Source: Sediminibacterium sp. (GTDB taxonomy: Bacteria > Bacteroidota > Bacteroidia > B-17B0 > Aurantibacillaceae). From it: 50,454 nt of DNA. This document shows, one piece after another, positions 35,703 to 43,776 of this stretch. The stretch covers positions 1 to 50,454 of the forward strand of contig JASGCO010000031.1 in NCBI GenBank assembly GCA_030054095.1. Reading direction: 5' to 3'. The position numbers were made by a program, and so were the translations under genes. The notes below the pieces were generated by a model, which worked only from the letters and a program-made list of their open reading frames with translations, was not told where the DNA came from and searched no databases. Numbering within the stretch: the first letter of the stretch is position 1; each line of letters starts with the position of its first letter.

Positions 35703-36881
35703 ATGCCGAAGGTTCTACGCATTATAAATCGATTTAACCTTGGTGGGCCAACGTATAATGTGGCCTATCTGACACGCTATTTACCCGAAGCTTACAGTAC
35801 TGTTTTGGCGGGTGGCCCGGAAGAAGCCAGCGAGGGCAGTTCGCTGCACATAACAGAAAAGCTAGGGATTAACCCTATTTTAATTCCCGAATTGCAGCGG
35901 GAATTAAATTTAACAAACGACCTGAAGGCATACCGGATTATTAAAAAGCTGATACAGGAAACCCGCCCCGATATTGTACACACACACGCCAGTAAAGCCG
36001 GCGCCATTGGCAGGCTGGCAGCCATTCACGCAGGTGTTCCGGTAATTGTACATACATTTCACGGTCACGTTTTTCACAGTTACTTTGGTGCACTTAAAAC
36101 GGCATTCTACAAGGTTATTGAACGTTATCTGGCCAAACGCACTCACGCTATTGTGGCGATAAGCCCGCTTCAAAAAAAAGAACTTACCGAAACCTACCGT
36201 ATTTGCAGCAACGAACAAACCCATGTTATTCCTTTAGGATTTGACCTGGCCCGTTTTTCGGAAAACACTGTTTCTAAACGCGCGGCGTTCCGCGAACGAT
36301 TTAAGATTAATGATGATGAGATAGCAATAGGTATTATCGGACGCCTGGCGCCTGTAAAAAACCACCATTTGTTTATTGATGCCGTTGCCTATGTTAACCG
36401 TTGTTCGTCAAAAAAAATAAGGGCATTCATTGTTGGCGATGGTGAACTAAAAGCCGAACTCTGCCAGTATATGGCTCAGCATGAACTGGCATTTTCTGAA
36501 TCGGATGGTCCCCCGGCCTTGTTCCGTTTTACAGGCTGGCAAACGGAAGTAGATACCGTTTTAGCGGGCCTGGATCTGGTTTGCCTGAGCAGTAAAAATG
36601 AAGGGACACCGGTTAGTCTTATCGAGGCACAGGCCGCCGGTAAATATGTGTTAACTACCAATGTTGGTGGTGTTACCGATATCATTGAACCCGGTTGCGG
36701 AACCATTACTCCTCCAGGGGATACAGAGGCTTATCAAACCGCCTTGCTTTATATTGTGGAAAACATAGAAACTTTATCTGCCGCTGTTTCCGCCTCTGTA
36801 AAAACCATACAGGAAAAATTCAGTTATCAACGACTGATAAAAGACATGGATAATTTATACCAACACTTATTAAAAAAATAA
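35703..36881 (+). CDS. Glycosyltransferase family 4
   Basis: A 392-residue GT-B enzyme of the GT4 type. The N-terminal domain starts VLRIINRFNLGGPTYNVAYL with the conserved Gly-Gly-Pro, and contains DIVHTHASKAGAIGRLAA. The C-terminal domain shows GIIGRLAPVKNHHLFIDAV, FIVGDGEL, and the EX7E motif in NEGTPVSLIEAQAAGKYV, followed by TTNVGGVTDII. Retaining enzymes of this group add a sugar from a nucleotide donor to lipid carrier, polysaccharide or protein. Donor and acceptor are unknown. It is followed 31 bases later by the tryptophan dioxygenase gene, an unrelated function, and no other polysaccharide genes are near except rfbA at 38907. Confidence 0.9.
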   Translation: MPKVLRIINRFNLGGPTYNVAYLTRYLPEAYSTVLAGGPEEASEGSSLHITEKLGINPILIPELQRELNLTNDLKAYRIIKKLIQETRPDIVHTHASKAGAIGRLAAIHAGVPVIVHTFHGHVFHSYFGALKTAFYKVIERYLAKRTHAIVAISPLQKKELTETYRICSNEQTHVIPLGFDLARFSENTVSKRAAFRERFKINDDEIAIGIIGRLAPVKNHHLFIDAVAYVNRCSSKKIRAFIVGDGELKAELCQYMAQHELAFSESDGPPALFRFTGWQTEVDTVLAGLDLVCLSSKNEGTPVSLIEAQAAGKYVLTTNVGGVTDIIEPGCGTITPPGDTEAYQTALLYIVENIETLSAAVSASVKTIQEKFSYQRLIKDMDNLYQHLLKK

Positions 36882-36912
36882 TACCTTCACGCCTATCTAA
36901 ATAATTAGTTAT

Positions 36913-37908
36913 ATGGATCAAAGCATTACTGGAAAAATCAAGTTACTCGAAGAGAAATATGCTCAGATGGGGCAAGACATTAACAGTTATCTGGATGGCC
37001 TTTTATTATCCAATTACCTTACTTATTGGGATTATGTGCAGGTAGATACCTTGCTCACTTTACAGAATCCGAAAACCGATTTTCCGGATGAATTGATTTT
37101 TATTGTTTACCATCAGATTACCGAATTGTATTTTAAACTCAGTTTACACGAACTGGATCAAATAGCCAATAACGGCCGTAAAATTGAACCTAATGGCCAG
37201 GATTTGGGCTGGAACGAAACCATTAACGCAACCTTTCTTACCGAGCGCATCATGCGGGTTAATCGCTATTTCGAAGCGCTCACCAAAAGTTTTGAGATCA
37301 TGATTGATGGCATGGAAAAAGAACAATTCCTCCGTTACCGTATGGCTCTGCTACCTGCCAGTGGTTTTCAAAGCGCGCAGTACCGTAAAATTGAAATTCA
37401 GTGTACCGATTTTATTAATCTGGTGGATAAAGATGTAAGAACCGAATTCACCGGCAAAAACGCCGGCATTGAAGATATGTTCCGTTTTATCTACTGGAAC
37501 AAAGGCGCTACTGAACTGGCCACTGGTAAAAAAACACTTACCCTTCAGCAGTTTGAAAAAAAATATGGCGCCGATTTTATTGCTTTAGCTAAAAAACACG
37601 AGCAGTCAAATATCTGGCGCAAATACAAAAGTTTACCCGAGGCCGATCAAAAAAACCCTTCACTGATTAACGCCTTAAAACAGTTAGACGTAAATGTAAA
37701 CATTAACTGGCCGCTTGTACATTACAAAACAGCGGTACGTTACCTGCAACAGGGTGCCAGCGATGCAGCAGCTACAGGAGGAACCAACTGGCAAAAATAC
37801 CTGCCGCCACGTTTTCAGAAACGCATTTTTTATCCGGAAATATGGACCGAAGCCGAAAAAGAAGACTGGGGTAAGGGTTGGGTGGAAACCCACGTCTTTA
37901 AAGTTTAA
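36913..37908 (+). CDS. kynA: Tryptophan 2,3-dioxygenase
   Basis: A 331-residue heme enzyme that oxidises L-tryptophan to N-formylkynurenine, the first step of the kynurenine pathway. Signature segments are YLTYWDYVQVDTLLTLQNP, FIVYHQITELYFKLSLHEL with the distal His67, and the substrate-binding RMALLPASGFQSAQYR with its Arg. A probable proximal heme His lies in NWPLVHYKTAVRYL. No kynureninase or formamidase gene is in the window, so the pathway is scattered. Its stop overlaps by 4 bases the stop of the convergent polyprenyl synthase gene. Confidence 0.95.
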   Translation: MDQSITGKIKLLEEKYAQMGQDINSYLDGLLLSNYLTYWDYVQVDTLLTLQNPKTDFPDELIFIVYHQITELYFKLSLHELDQIANNGRKIEPNGQDLGWNETINATFLTERIMRVNRYFEALTKSFEIMIDGMEKEQFLRYRMALLPASGFQSAQYRKIEIQCTDFINLVDKDVRTEFTGKNAGIEDMFRFIYWNKGATELATGKKTLTLQQFEKKYGADFIALAKKHEQSNIWRKYKSLPEADQKNPSLINALKQLDVNVNINWPLVHYKTAVRYLQQGASDAAATGGTNWQKYLPPRFQKRIFYPEIWTEAEKEDWGKGWVETHVFKV

Positions 37909-38894
37909 ACCGACCGGTTTAGCAAGGCACCGGCAAATTGCTCAAGCAGTACTTTTTTATCATTGTTTACATTCAACGCGTGTAAATAAGCGATTGCTTT
38001 CGAGGTATGTAAATCGGCTTCCTGCTGAACCAATTGTTCTATTCCCAATTCAGAATAAATCGTTTTTACCAATTGTACTTTCTCTGCTGCCTTATCGGCC
38101 TTAATTTGCAATGCTTCCTGCAAACGCTTCCGCTGGCCCGCATTTGCCATTTCAAATGCCTTTAGTAAAAGAAAAGTTTTTTTATTCGAAATAATATCGC
38201 CACCGGTTTGTTTACCAAACGCCTCTGCATCTTCCGCAAAAGCATCCAGTTTATCATCGAGTAATTGAAACGCAATTCCCAAATGTTTCCCAAAATGATA
38301 AATGGCCTCTTGCGCCGCTTCACCGGCACCCGCGCAAATGGCCCCCATACGAAGGCTGCAGCCTAACAACACCGCTGTTTTATAGGTAATCATTTTCAGG
38401 TAGGCTTCTACACTTACTTCGGCTTCCTGCTCAAAGTTCATGTCCCACTGCTGGCCTTCGCAAACCTCTATGGCTGTTTTTGTAAACACCCGCCATAACG
38501 GAATCATTTGTTCTGCCGGTTCACTTTGCAACACATCAAACGCCTTAACCAACATCACATCGCCGCTTAAAATGGCAATGTTCGTATTCCATTTATGATG
38601 TACTGTAGGTTGGTTACGGCGTAATGGCGCCTGATCCAGAATATCATCGTGTATCAGCGAAAAATTATGAAACAACTCCACACACAAAGCCGCGTTCAGT
38701 GCCCGCTGAGGTGGCGCACCAAACAAATCGCAGGCAATAAGCGCCAGCAAAGGCCTTACCCGCTTTCCACCCAAACTCAGAATATAATTTTCCGGAGCAT
38801 AGAGTTCCTCCGGCTCCAATGTACTTAACCCTGATTTGTACTTCTCCAGGTGCGAATGAAATAACGCCAGCAACGGCTCGTACGACTGTATCAC
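37905..38894 (-). CDS. Polyprenyl diphosphate synthase (short/medium-chain trans-isoprenyl synthase)
   Basis: A 329-residue IspA/GGPPS-like enzyme that condenses isopentenyl diphosphate with allylic diphosphates. It shows GGKRVRP (42-48), the first Asp-rich motif DDILDQAPLRR (D83, D84, D87), GQQWDM, and the second Asp-rich motif DDKLD (D213, D214, D217) after FQLL. Chain length is uncertain: residues before the first Asp-rich motif (HNFSLIH) are bulky but not decisive; farnesyl, geranylgeranyl or longer products are possible. It follows rfbA by 12 bases, so they share a transcript. It could provide donors for menaquinone and for the UbiA enzyme at 20187. Confidence 0.92.
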   Translation of the reverse strand: MIQSYEPLLALFHSHLEKYKSGLSTLEPEELYAPENYILSLGGKRVRPLLALIACDLFGAPPQRALNAALCVELFHNFSLIHDDILDQAPLRRNQPTVHHKWNTNIAILSGDVMLVKAFDVLQSEPAEQMIPLWRVFTKTAIEVCEGQQWDMNFEQEAEVSVEAYLKMITYKTAVLLGCSLRMGAICAGAGEAAQEAIYHFGKHLGIAFQLLDDKLDAFAEDAEAFGKQTGGDIISNKKTFLLLKAFEMANAGQRKRLQEALQIKADKAAEKVQLVKTIYSELGIEQLVQQEADLHTSKAIAYLHALNVNNDKKVLLEQFAGALLNRSV

Positions 38895-38906
38895 AACGCT
38901 TTCTTT

Positions 38907-39773
38907 TTAAGCCTGATTTGCTTGTTCTATAAGGTAATTACCGTACCCACTTTTAGTAAGCGGCTGGGCAACTTTAATTAACTGCTCTTTCGTGATGTAT
39001 CCCATTTTAAACGCCACTTCTTCAATACAACCGATTTTAAGCCCCTGACGCTCCTCTATTACCTGCACAAACTGACCAGCCTGCATCAGCGAGGCAAAGG
39101 TACCGGTATCGAGCCATGCGGTGCCTCGATCCATAATACTTACTTTCAGTTTTCCGCGTTTAAGGTATTCCTTATTAACATCCGTAATTTCGTACTCACC
39201 CCTCGCGCTTGGTTTCAAATCTTTGGCAATTTGTACCACGCTGTTATCATAAAAATATAATCCGGGAACCGCGTAATTGCTCTTTGGTTCTTGCGGTTTT
39301 TCTTCAATACTCAACACATTGTGTTGCTTATCAAACTCCACTACACCATACCGCTCCGGATCACTTACATGATACGCAAACACAACACCGCCATCAGGGT
39401 TATTTATTTTCTGAAGCATACGCCCCAAACCGACACCATAAAAAATATTATCCCCCAAAATGAGAGCCACTTTATCGTTTCCAATAAACGATTCTCCCAA
39501 AACAAACGCCTGCGCCAGTCCGTTTGGCACTTCCTGTACCACATACGAAAATTTACAACCTATTGATTCCCCTGTTCCCAACAGTTTCTGAAAGTTAGGC
39601 AAATCGTGCGGGGTTGATATAATGAGGATTTCGTTAATCCCAGCCATCATTAATACAGACAAAGGGTAATAAATCATGGGTTTATCGTACACCGGCATCA
39701 TCTGCTTGCTCATAGCCAGCGTTAAAGGGTGCAAACGTGTACCGGAACCTCCGGATAAAATAATTCCTTTCAT
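38907..39773 (-). CDS. rfbA: Glucose-1-phosphate thymidylyltransferase
   Basis: RfbA/RmlA makes dTDP-glucose from dTTP and glucose-1-phosphate, the first step of dTDP-L-rhamnose synthesis. The 288-residue length fits. The nucleotide-binding loop [11 protein letters not shown] is near the N-terminus, then [38 protein letters not shown] and GTAWLDTGT, all family motifs. The usual partners rfbB, rfbC and rfbD are not in the window. It leads a two-gene unit with the polyprenyl diphosphate synthase, an odd pairing. Start ATG 39773; a -7 element lies about 70 bases upstream. Confidence 0.95.
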   Translation of the reverse strand: MKGIILSGGSGTRLHPLTLAMSKQMMPVYDKPMIYYPLSVLMMAGINEILIISTPHDLPNFQKLLGTGESIGCKFSYVVQEVPNGLAQAFVLGESFIGNDKVALILGDNIFYGVGLGRMLQKINNPDGGVVFAYHVSDPERYGVVEFDKQHNVLSIEEKPQEPKSNYAVPGLYFYDNSVVQIAKDLKPSARGEYEITDVNKEYLKRGKLKVSIMDRGTAWLDTGTFASLMQAGQFVQVIEERQGLKIGCIEEVAFKMGYITKEQLIKVAQPLTKSGYGNYLIEQANQA

Positions 39774-39841
39774 ATATTTATAATTTGTTTTTTAATTGTC
39801 ACTTGAGATAGCCTTCCTTCTCTCCCTTACACATCCAAGTT

Positions 39842-39849
39842 CAAAAGTA
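39842..39849 (-). promoter_or_regulatory. -7 promoter element of rfbA
   Basis: Minus strand TACTTTTG matches TAnnTTTG, 69 bases before ATG 39773. No clear -33 box. A divergent TACATTTG occurs on the plus strand at 39854..39861. Confidence 0.45.
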
Positions 39850-40084
39850 CACCGTACATTTGCCCTCCTTCGTAAATGGTGCGCCTCCTCTCACGGTTAT
39901 CTCATACTTTTATACTTGCTTAACATCCGGTTCAATAGTATTGCTCTAAATGAATACGGATAAGCCCTAAAAATACAAATAAAACCAATATACCTTCTTA
40001 GCACATAGGGGATTTTGCGTTAAGTCTGCTTAAAAATGAGCAAAAAAAGGAAGTACTTCTTCCTTCAATTCCCGGTAAAAATTT

Positions 40085-40224
40085 TGGGCGTCCCCCCGGT
40101 CCACACACCTTTTCCGCGCACCCGGGGCCGGGCTCTCGCTACTCGCTTTTTGCCGCAAAAGAACCAGGCGGCAAAAGAGCTCAAACAGGCCGCTCCATCC
40201 CTGGCCGGGATATTACAGTAAAAT
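40085..40224 (+). repeat. GC-rich structured intergenic element, copy 2
   Basis: Second copy of the element at 22970..23170, in the same orientation. In order: GGGCGTCCCCCCGGTCCACA start, CGGGGCCGGGCTCTCGCTA box (40123..40141), hairpin TTTTTGCCGC (40147..40156) with GCGGCAAAAG (40168..40177), core GGCCGCTCCATCCCTGGCCG (40188..40207), and a tail GATATTACAGTAAAAT. The ORF running through it (40036..40221) is not a gene. The surrounding 39850-40240 has no other feature that I can support. Confidence 0.75.
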
Positions 40225-40240
40225 AGTTCACACTACACAT

Positions 40241-40273
40241 AAAAAAAACAGCCCTCTGTTACAAGGGCTGTTT
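40241..40273 (-). terminator. Terminator of the TonB-receptor operon
   Basis: On the minus strand AAACAGCCCT/AGGGCTGTTT (10 bp), eight-base loop, followed by a run of eight T. It lies about 25 bases past the lipoprotein stop. Confidence 0.9.
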
Positions 40274-40297
40274 GCTAAACACTTCTGTACTGAAATC

Positions 40298-40966
40298 TTA
40301 AAGTACGCGAAGTTTAAAAGGCACCTCCACATCCGTTTCACCGGGAGCAAATGTTCCGTCTTTAGCGTTGGGCTGATGACGCAACGTAATTTTAGCGGGG
40401 TACTTGTTTGTTAACGTAGAGGTTGTCGTCTGCCAGATCGTTTCCAACCCGATAGGACGTGGCGTAGAAGCGCCATCCGAATCATTATAGCGAATGGTTA
40501 CACCCGATCCGGTAATGGTAGTGGTCCACACCGAAGCATTAACCGTTGGGTTAGTCTGGTTAAAGAAAAACATATGTTCTGCGCCTTCTTCTTCTACCTC
40601 TTTCGAAACAGTATCAACCGGATTTTTGGTTTTATCAAATAACCAGATGTTAGCAGTGTAAGTTTTACCCGGAGCTAATGCAATAACCGAATCCGATTGG
40701 TTGGTACCTCCAAAAGTGGCGGGTTGTCCGCCTTCTCCGTCCGGATCAATATACTTATACGTTGTTGTTACAACATTGGTACCACTCATGCTAGATAAAC
40801 GCAATTCAAAATCAGTGATAACTTCTCCCTGATTAGGTTGTCCCGTTGTACTACCTCCCGTACTGCTTGGCGGAGTTGGATTTGTTTTCTTTTTCTCGCA
40901 GGCTGCGAAAGCCAGTATTGCCATCCCGGCAACAACCAGCAGTGTTTTTGCTTTACGTGTTTTCAT
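40298..40966 (-). CDS. Lipoprotein paired with a TonB receptor (probable metal-uptake accessory)
   Basis: A 222-residue lipoprotein: lipobox FAAC (Cys23) followed by EKKK, then a Pro/Thr/Gly-rich linker (TPPSSTGGSTTG). The mature domain has EVITDFELRLS, YIDPDGEGG, EVEEEGAEHMFFFNQT, YNDSDGASTPRPIGL, ITLRHQPNAKDG and GETDVEVPF. This is a pattern I know from Bacteroidota lipoproteins encoded beside ZnuD-like TonB receptors, but I cannot name a characterised member. The several Asp, Glu and His-containing loops could bind metal. It follows the receptor gene by 18 bases and is last in the operon. Function is inferred from context only. Confidence 0.72.
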   Translation of the reverse strand: MKTRKAKTLLVVAGMAILAFAACEKKKTNPTPPSSTGGSTTGQPNQGEVITDFELRLSSMSGTNVVTTTYKYIDPDGEGGQPATFGGTNQSDSVIALAPGKTYTANIWLFDKTKNPVDTVSKEVEEEGAEHMFFFNQTNPTVNASVWTTTITGSGVTIRYNDSDGASTPRPIGLETIWQTTTSTLTNKYPAKITLRHQPNAKDGTFAPGETDVEVPFKLRVL

Positions 40967-40984
40967 TTTATTTTATTTTTTAGT

Positions 40985-43318
40985 TTATATTTTTTTATCA
41001 TACAGTATTATTGGTAACCTTAGTCTCAGCGTAATATTAGTTCCCAAAGCATCGTTATAATAGCGGAAACGATCCAAATAATCGCGGTACACCGTATTCA
41101 ATGCGTTACTCACACTTAATGTCACAATAACCGGCTGCTTTCCGGCCATGAGGGTAGTACCGGCATTAGCCCCCCACAAGGTATAGGCTGGCGGTGGTGG
41201 GGCCACATCCACACTATCGGGAACACGATATTGTTTATCCACCCAGGTAAAAGAAGGCTCCAGATAAGTGTCTTTAAAACACCGGGCATTCTTCAGCTTC
41301 AACGTAAACGATCCCTCGTAACGGTCGGCCGGCATATACACCAGTGCTTCTTTGGTTCCTGTATTGGTTCCCCTTACCCACATGGCTCTGGCTTTTACCT
41401 GAAACCAGGCCGCTATATTATATTGCAGCAATGCATCAGCACCTACTATTCTGGCATTATTCTGCACATAATTAAAAACAGGAAACGCTCCCCGTATGGT
41501 TAATTCGGGTGTAGGTGAAGGATTATAATAGATATAATTTCTGAACCAATACCCATAAGCCGTTAACTCTGCCCTTAGTTTTTTCCGGTCAATGGTTATC
41601 CCCGTAATTACATTATTACAATATTCTGTTTTCAGATTCTTATCTCCCCGCTCAATAGCACCAACACCATGATGCAACCCATCCGAATACAATTCATTAA
41701 CCGCTGGTGCCCGCCAACCATTAGCGCCATTAATGGTAATTTGTAAGCCAGAATCGGGTTTAAAAATGCCGCCCAGATTATAACTCATGTTACTGAAAAA
41801 CAAACGCGGGCTCTGTAAATCATTTTTAATCCAGTAGTACGAGGTTAAGTCGCGCTGGTCATACCGTACACCGCCCTCTATCTCGTAATGCGCCTGAACA
41901 AAACGCTCTATGGCAAAAGCGCCCAGTGTTTTATTTACAAATGCCGGAATAAAAAAACGTCCGGTGTACACATTTTCCTGATACATGCCCTGCACCCCAT
42001 ATTTGCCTCTGAAAGCCCTTATATTATCATGCTCCCAGAACAGTTCGCCCGATTGCGTGGTAATACGATAATCCAGCTCAGGCAAATTGAGTGCAGCCAA
42101 AGCATTATTACGCGGTAAGTGCTTGTCGTATTCCTGTCTCAGATTAAACTGATAGGCGTAATTAGCATAGAATCGCGACCGTAATCCGGTATGAATGTGT
42201 GTGCTGACTTTTACCAATTCGTGAATAATATTCTGATAAGGTCGCCCTATTTCATAAGAGAATCCAGCCAGGCTATCGGCCGGTTTGGCCCGGTTAAATG
42301 CTGCCTTCAAATCGGTTAAATTACCAATATGGGCACTACTGAAAATACCGATCCGGGAACGAAACTGACTGTAATACACCTCTCCTCCTATCCGTTTACG
42401 ATGGTACCCCAATGCGTACGAAAAATTATTTTCTTCCACACCCGTATTTTTAAGATAGTAATCCGGCGTTTTAAGATTTCCCGATTTCTTAAGCGTTCCC
42501 TGAATACGCCACGAAAAAAACTTCAGCTTATCGAAATACCCTTGAACGTATGCCGATGTTACACCAGCTCTTCCGTTTGTAGCGCCTACTACATTTACTT
42601 CACCCGTTACAGCGGCCGTATCGGGTAATTTGGGCGGTTCCACTAAAACCACTCCACCCACCGCATCTGAGCCGTATCGTACTGCCGAAGCGCCTCTTAC
42701 CAGGGTTAAATTAGCGGCAATAAACGGATCTATTTCCGGCGCATGTTCATTCCCCCATTGCTGCCCCTCCTGCCGGATGCCATTGTTAAGAATCAAAATA
42801 CGGTAGCCTTGCATTCCGTTAATCATGGGTTTACTGATAGTTGCTCCTGTATTAAAAGTAGTGACCCCGTTAAGCGCTTTTAACTGATCGCCAAGGGTAG
42901 CGCCTTTGGTTTTATCCAGAGCTTTGCTATCCAAACGTTGCATCGCTTGCGTACTTTTTTCCTCCGCCTTTTCCACATCAATATCCACATCTTTTAAGGC
43001 ATAATAACTGTGTGGCATTTTTACGGTTAGGTTCCGGTTCTTTTTTAATTCAACCCAAAGTGTAGTGTCCTTGCACCCAAAATGTTTAAATTGTAACTGA
43101 TAATTTCCCGGACACAAATTATCAAACGCAAAGCGTCCGTGTTCGTCCGCTTCCTGCGCTCGCCCACTTCCAAGAATGGTAACAACAGCATACGATAAAT
43201 GCTCACTGTTATCATTATCATTAACAATGCCTTTAAGTACCAGATTACAGGGTGATTGTGAAACACCTATGTAATTCAGTAGAAGGCCAAGTGCTATTAA
43301 AGTACTGAACCTGTTCAC
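40985..43318 (-). CDS. TonB-dependent receptor with N-terminal carboxypeptidase-regulatory-like domain (ZnuD-like)
   Basis: A 777-residue outer-membrane receptor. After a signal peptide, residues of about 25-110 form a carboxypeptidase-D-like beta domain (YAVVTILGSGRAQEADEHG, NYQLQFKHFGC). The plug follows (TLGDQLKALNGVTTFNTG, KPMINGMQGYRILILNNGIR, EGQQWGNEHAPEIDPF, LVRGASAVRYGSDAVGG), then a 22-strand-type barrel ending in ITLRLRLPI. The QEGQQWGNEHAPEID plug loop is like that of zinc receptor ZnuD. No canonical SusD partner. It is flanked by a small His-rich protein upstream and a lipoprotein downstream. Zinc is the favoured substrate, with copper or another transition metal as alternative. 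Confidence 0.88.
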   Translation of the reverse strand: MNRFSTLIALGLLLNYIGVSQSPCNLVLKGIVNDNDNSEHLSYAVVTILGSGRAQEADEHGRFAFDNLCPGNYQLQFKHFGCKDTTLWVELKKNRNLTVKMPHSYYALKDVDIDVEKAEEKSTQAMQRLDSKALDKTKGATLGDQLKALNGVTTFNTGATISKPMINGMQGYRILILNNGIRQEGQQWGNEHAPEIDPFIAANLTLVRGASAVRYGSDAVGGVVLVEPPKLPDTAAVTGEVNVVGATNGRAGVTSAYVQGYFDKLKFFSWRIQGTLKKSGNLKTPDYYLKNTGVEENNFSYALGYHRKRIGGEVYYSQFRSRIGIFSSAHIGNLTDLKAAFNRAKPADSLAGFSYEIGRPYQNIIHELVKVSTHIHTGLRSRFYANYAYQFNLRQEYDKHLPRNNALAALNLPELDYRITTQSGELFWEHDNIRAFRGKYGVQGMYQENVYTGRFFIPAFVNKTLGAFAIERFVQAHYEIEGGVRYDQRDLTSYYWIKNDLQSPRLFFSNMSYNLGGIFKPDSGLQITINGANGWRAPAVNELYSDGLHHGVGAIERGDKNLKTEYCNNVITGITIDRKKLRAELTAYGYWFRNYIYYNPSPTPELTIRGAFPVFNYVQNNARIVGADALLQYNIAAWFQVKARAMWVRGTNTGTKEALVYMPADRYEGSFTLKLKNARCFKDTYLEPSFTWVDKQYRVPDSVDVAPPPPAYTLWGANAGTTLMAGKQPVIVTLSVSNALNTVYRDYLDRFRYYNDALGTNITLRLRLPIILYDKKI

Positions 43319-43389
43319 TATACAATTGATTTTTAGCGGATAGTGCCGCTACAAGTAAATAATAAGAAACTGATTAACCGGAAAAATGG

Positions 43390-43698
43390 TTAAATCTGAG
43401 GCGGACCTCTGAGGGCCGTTGCAATAAAATGCGGATTAGAATAAAGGTAATGGTATTGATTAAACGATTCGTTGTTTTGCGGATATTGTTCCTTTACTTC
43501 TCCGTTAAATTCTATAACATCGAAAAAAACGGGCGTATTGAACGTATCAAAATCACAATCGGCATTGCGGTGTTCTGATAATTGAACCTTATCAGAATTT
43601 ACAGAAGATAATTCGTGATGATGCCCCAATAAGGCGTGTACATAGGTCTTTGGAACAGACAATACAAGTGTTGCTACTGAAATAAACAGTAGTGCCAT
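43390..43698 (-). CDS. Small His-rich membrane-anchored protein upstream of the TonB receptor
   Basis: A protein of about 102 residues. An N-terminal hydrophobic segment (MALLFISVATLVLSVPKTYV) acts as signal or anchor, followed by HALLGHHHELSS, EHRNADCDFDTF and a C-terminal LRGPP. The HHH cluster with nearby His, Asp and Cys residues is a probable metal site. Such small His/Cys proteins recur before ZnuD-like receptors in Bacteroidota, in my recollection. The open frame reaches a TTG at 43740, but that codon lies within the promoter -7 box, so ATG 43698 is the start. It is 71 bases ahead of the receptor gene. Confidence 0.7.
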   Translation of the reverse strand: MALLFISVATLVLSVPKTYVHALLGHHHELSSVNSDKVQLSEHRNADCDFDTFNTPVFFDVIEFNGEVKEQYPQNNESFNQYHYLYSNPHFIATALRGPPQI

Positions 43699-43737
43699 TA
43701 TTCTGACTATTCTTTTATTTTGACCCAAGGTATCTGA

Positions 43738-43745
43738 CAAATATA
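43738..43745 (-). promoter_or_regulatory. -7 promoter element of the metal-uptake operon
   Basis: Minus strand TATATTTG matches TAnnTTTG, about 40 bases before ATG 43698. An AT-rich dyad with ATACA/TGTAT arms (43743..43763) overlaps it and could be an operator. Confidence 0.55.
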
Positions 43746-43776
43746 CAATTTAGTTTAATGTATTTATGCTAATTCC

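Noticed and set aside
40036..40221. Plus-strand ORF of 61 codons
   Set aside because: It runs through the GC-rich repeat, has no family features, and its reading frame is not kept in copy 1.
43334..43351. Small hairpin TAGCGG/CCGCTA between the His-rich protein gene and the TonB receptor gene
   Set aside because: No T tract follows on either strand, so it is not a terminator; no known riboswitch features seen.
43699..43740. TTG start for the small His-rich protein
   Set aside because: It coincides with the -7 box; ATG 43698 gives a clean hydrophobic N-terminus.
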